Positions 12,755 to 14,804 of a stretch of DNA of 14,804 bases are shown here, piece after piece (within the stretch, counting starts at the first letter, position 1; each line of letters opens with the position of its first letter). The notes beneath the pieces are model-generated. The model was not told the origin of the DNA. It was given only the letters and a program-made list of their open reading frames with translations, and ran no database searches. The stretch is from an uncultured Solobacterium sp. (GTDB lineage: Bacteria; Bacillota_I; Bacilli_A; Erysipelotrichales; Erysipelotrichaceae): positions 1 through 14,804 of the forward strand of contig URHY01000059.1 in NCBI GenBank assembly GCA_900547815.1, in the 5' to 3' direction. The translations under genes were made by a program, and so were the position numbers.

Positions 12755-14662
12755 TTATTTCACTAATAATTCACAGATTTTCTTTGAATATGCGATTGGA
12801 TCTTTAATTGCGAAACCTTCAATTAAACAAGCCTGATCATATAATACTTCAGCCACTTCTTTAACTTTATCTTTATCAGAAGCATATAAAGATTTCAAAG
12901 TTTCAAAGATTGGATGATTTGGATTGATTTCCAAAATACGCGTTGCCTTCATAGGCATTGGATTTTGGTTAGGCATATTTGCGAAAACCTTTTCCATCTC
13001 AAAAGAAATACCTTCACCAGCTGTTAAGCATACTGGATCATCTGTCAATTTATTTGACAATTTAACTTCAGCAACCTCATCGCCTAAAGCTTCTTTCATA
13101 AAAGTCAATAAATCTTTATTTTCTTCTTTTGATTTATTTAAAGCTTCCTTTTCTTCCTCAGAATCTAAATCTAAATCTCCTTGAGCTGCATTTCTGAACG
13201 TCTTTTCTTTGTAGTTCATCAATGTCTGCATCACAAATTCATCCACTTCATCTGTTAAGTAAAGAACTTCAAATTCTTTATTCTTCAATGTTTGAACAAC
13301 TGGCATCTTATCAATCAACTCAACATCTTTACCAGATACAAAGTAAATATCTTTTTGATCCTCTTTCATACGAGAAACATATTCACTTAAAGTAACATAT
13401 TTCTTTTCTCTTGAAGAGTAGAACAATAATAAATCTTGGAATTTTTCTTTATCCATACCATAGTTGTTGTAGACACCAAACTTCAAGTTTACACCAAATT
13501 CTTCAAAGAATTTTTCATATGCTTCACGATCTTTGGCAAGCATATTTCCAAGTTCATTCAATACTTTCTTTTCAATACGACCCGCAATCAATTTTAATTG
13601 GTGATCATGTTGAAGCATTTCACGAGAAATATTTAAAGATAAATCTTGAGAATCCACTAGACCTTTCACAAAACGCAATGAATCTGGCAATAATTCTTCG
13701 GCATGATCCATAATGAATACGCCTCTACAATAGAGTTGAAGCCCTTTCTTGTAGTCTTGTGAATAGAATCCTTGAGGTAAGTGTGATGGAATATAAAGTA
13801 AGGCTGTAAAACTAGTATTTCCCTCAACACTAAAATGAATCACTTTTTGAGGATCTTGATAATCATAGAAATGATCCTTGTAGAATTGATTGTATTCTTC
13901 ATCTGTAATCTTCGATTTTTGACGTTTCCATAAAGGAACCATTGAGTTTAAAGTCTGATCTTCAACCACTGTTTCATATTCAGGCTTTTCACTTTCCTCA
14001 GTACCCTCTTTCATCTTCTGAGTTTCTACATTCATCTTGATTGGATAACGAATATAGTCTGAATATTTCTTAATCAATTCTTTTAATTCATAAGTTTCCA
14101 AATATTTAGAATAGTTTTCTTCATCTGTATCTTCTTTTAAAGTTAAAATGATTGTTGTACCATTTGTTTCCTTTGTACAAGGTGTGATTTCATAACCATC
14201 TTCACCAGCACTTACCCATTCATAAGCTTCATCACTACCTGCTTTTTTCGTAATAACACGAACATCTTTTGCGACCATAAATGCAGAATAGAATCCAACA
14301 CCAAATTGACCAATGATATCGACATCTTCATTGTTGTTTTCTTCTTTTTTCTTCATTTCCTCTTTAAAAGCCAAAGAACCACTCTTCGCAATTGTACCCA
14401 AGTTTTCCTCTAACTCTTCCTTTGACATACCAATACCAGTGTCCGAAATTGTTAAGGTACGAGCTTCCTTATTAGGTTCAATACGAATCTCAAATTGACT
14501 TGCATCTGCATGACCTTGACTTTCATAATAATATTTATCAATCGCATCACTCGCATTCGATACAAGCTCACGTAAGAAGATTTCTTTGTGTGTATAAATG
14601 GAATTGATCATCAAATCCAATAAACGTTTTGACTCCGCTTTAAACTGTTTTCTCTTAGCCAT
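12755..14662 (-). CDS. htpG: chaperone protein HtpG (Hsp90)
   Basis: This 635-aa cytosolic ATP-dependent chaperone acts as a dimer on late folding intermediates. The N-terminal GHKL ATPase has RELVSNASDAIDK (31-43, catalytic E32 and Mg-binding N36), ISDTGIGM (72-79, D74) and GQFGVGFYSAF (118-128). The middle domain carries LNISREMLQ with the catalytic-loop Arg R347. The C-terminal dimerisation domain follows to the end, without the eukaryotic MEEVD tail, and the length is normal for bacteria. AAGGAG lies 7-8 nt before the ATG. It is a single-gene unit with its own terminator, and is controlled by a near-perfect sigma-A promoter flanked by two CIRCE-like operators, so heat induction through HrcA is likely. 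Confidence 0.97.
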   Translation of the reverse strand: MAKRKQFKAESKRLLDLMINSIYTHKEIFLRELVSNASDAIDKYYYESQGHADASQFEIRIEPNKEARTLTISDTGIGMSKEELEENLGTIAKSGSLAFKEEMKKKEENNNEDVDIIGQFGVGFYSAFMVAKDVRVITKKAGSDEAYEWVSAGEDGYEITPCTKETNGTTIILTLKEDTDEENYSKYLETYELKELIKKYSDYIRYPIKMNVETQKMKEGTEESEKPEYETVVEDQTLNSMVPLWKRQKSKITDEEYNQFYKDHFYDYQDPQKVIHFSVEGNTSFTALLYIPSHLPQGFYSQDYKKGLQLYCRGVFIMDHAEELLPDSLRFVKGLVDSQDLSLNISREMLQHDHQLKLIAGRIEKKVLNELGNMLAKDREAYEKFFEEFGVNLKFGVYNNYGMDKEKFQDLLLFYSSREKKYVTLSEYVSRMKEDQKDIYFVSGKDVELIDKMPVVQTLKNKEFEVLYLTDEVDEFVMQTLMNYKEKTFRNAAQGDLDLDSEEEKEALNKSKEENKDLLTFMKEALGDEVAEVKLSNKLTDDPVCLTAGEGISFEMEKVFANMPNQNPMPMKATRILEINPNHPIFETLKSLYASDKDKVKEVAEVLYDQACLIEGFAIKDPIAYSKKICELLVK

Positions 14663-14677
14663 AATACCACTCCTTCA

Positions 14678-14704
14678 TTAGCACTCTAATATTTTGCCTG
14701 CTAA
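14678..14704 (-). promoter_or_regulatory. CIRCE operator (HrcA site) in the htpG leader
   Basis: TTAGCACTC, nine bases, then GCCTGCTAA. The left arm is a perfect match to the CIRCE consensus TTAGCACTC-N9-GAGTGCTAA and the right arm differs at two positions. It lies just downstream of the -10, around and past the start of transcription, where HrcA would block elongation or initiation. Confidence 0.8.
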
Positions 14705-14705
14705 T

Positions 14706-14734
14706 ACTATACAACACCTTTTTAGCAGTGTCAA
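14706..14734 (-). promoter_or_regulatory. htpG: htpG sigma-A promoter
   Basis: On the minus strand there is a consensus -35 TTGACA (14729-14734), a 17-bp spacer and a -10 TATAGT (14706-14711, 5 of 6). The start of transcription is expected near 14699. The -35 lies inside the upstream CIRCE-like element and the start lies inside the downstream one. Confidence 0.85.
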
Positions 14735-14748
14735 CACCTGTGTGCTAA
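14722..14748 (-). promoter_or_regulatory. second, degenerate CIRCE operator over the htpG -35
   Basis: TTAGCAGTG, nine bases, then GTGTGCTAA. Relative to CIRCE the left arm differs at two positions and the right arm at one; the spacer length is exact. It covers the -35 hexamer of the htpG promoter. Confidence 0.6.
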
Positions 14749-14765
14749 ATTAGTGATTACGCATG

Positions 14766-14801
14766 AAATAATCTTCAAAATTTCGTGATTTAAGATTATT
14801 T
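14766..14801. repeat. 10-bp inverted repeat at the right edge
   Basis: AAATAATCTT (14766-14775) and AAGATTATTT (14792-14801) are perfect inverted copies separated by 16 nt. The repeat is AT-rich and has no clear T tract within the window. It may be a terminator or operator of a neighbouring gene outside the window. Confidence 0.35.
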
Positions 14802-14804
14802 ATT

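Noticed and set aside
1..14804. CRISPR array, insertion sequence, prophage or integron signals
   Set aside because: No spaced direct repeats, transposase, integrase or phage motifs were seen on either strand.

Overview
The window is an AT-rich, gene-dense stretch of a low-GC anaerobic Firmicute. A gut-type Erysipelotrichia or a related Clostridia-like lineage fits best. The reasons are an oxygen-sensitive glycyl radical enzyme with its radical-SAM activase, a long pyrophosphate-dependent phosphofructokinase, strong AGGAG ribosome binding sites, sigma-A promoters often with an extended -10, and HrcA/CIRCE control of a chaperone gene. The genus is inference only. I recognise no tRNA, rRNA, CRISPR array, insertion sequence or phage gene.

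Left part (1-5675): after a gene-free, palindrome-containing edge (1-290) lies a compact catabolic-looking module. It holds a glycyl radical enzyme (GRE) and its activating enzyme, co-transcribed leftward with a 14-nt overlap; a DeoR-family regulator just upstream; and, divergent from the regulator, an 11-TM sodium-coupled transporter of the NSS family. The GRE keeps the Cys-x-Glu of the eliminase/dehydratase branch but lacks one His of the glycerol dehydratase pocket, so its substrate is unknown. The transporter family suggests an amino-acid-like or amine compound. A hairpin between regulator and GRE overlaps the GRE promoter and could act as terminator, operator or both.

Middle part (5635-11897): nearly all genes run leftward. 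In transcription order they are a HAD hydrolase and rlmD (overlapping by 11 nt), bcp peroxiredoxin, an EamA transporter coupled to a chloramphenicol-acetyltransferase-like gene, the PPi-dependent phosphofructokinase pfp, and the yfcE phosphodiesterase. Most units end in a hairpin overlapping or touching the stop codon. The convergent transporter and yfcE genes overlap by 41 bp, and each carries the other's probable terminator inside its coding sequence.

Right part (11898-14804): a divergent promoter pair drives the HAD gene (possibly leaderless) and a short peptide deformylase-like gene whose motif-I Gln is Met. Next comes a decayed fragment of a hybrid sensor kinase/receiver gene with an in-frame stop. 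Last is htpG (Hsp90), with a near-consensus sigma-A promoter sandwiched between two imperfect CIRCE operators.

The most novel-looking material is the uncharacterised GRE/NSS/DeoR module. The dual CIRCE at htpG and the mutually embedded terminators are the next best leads.
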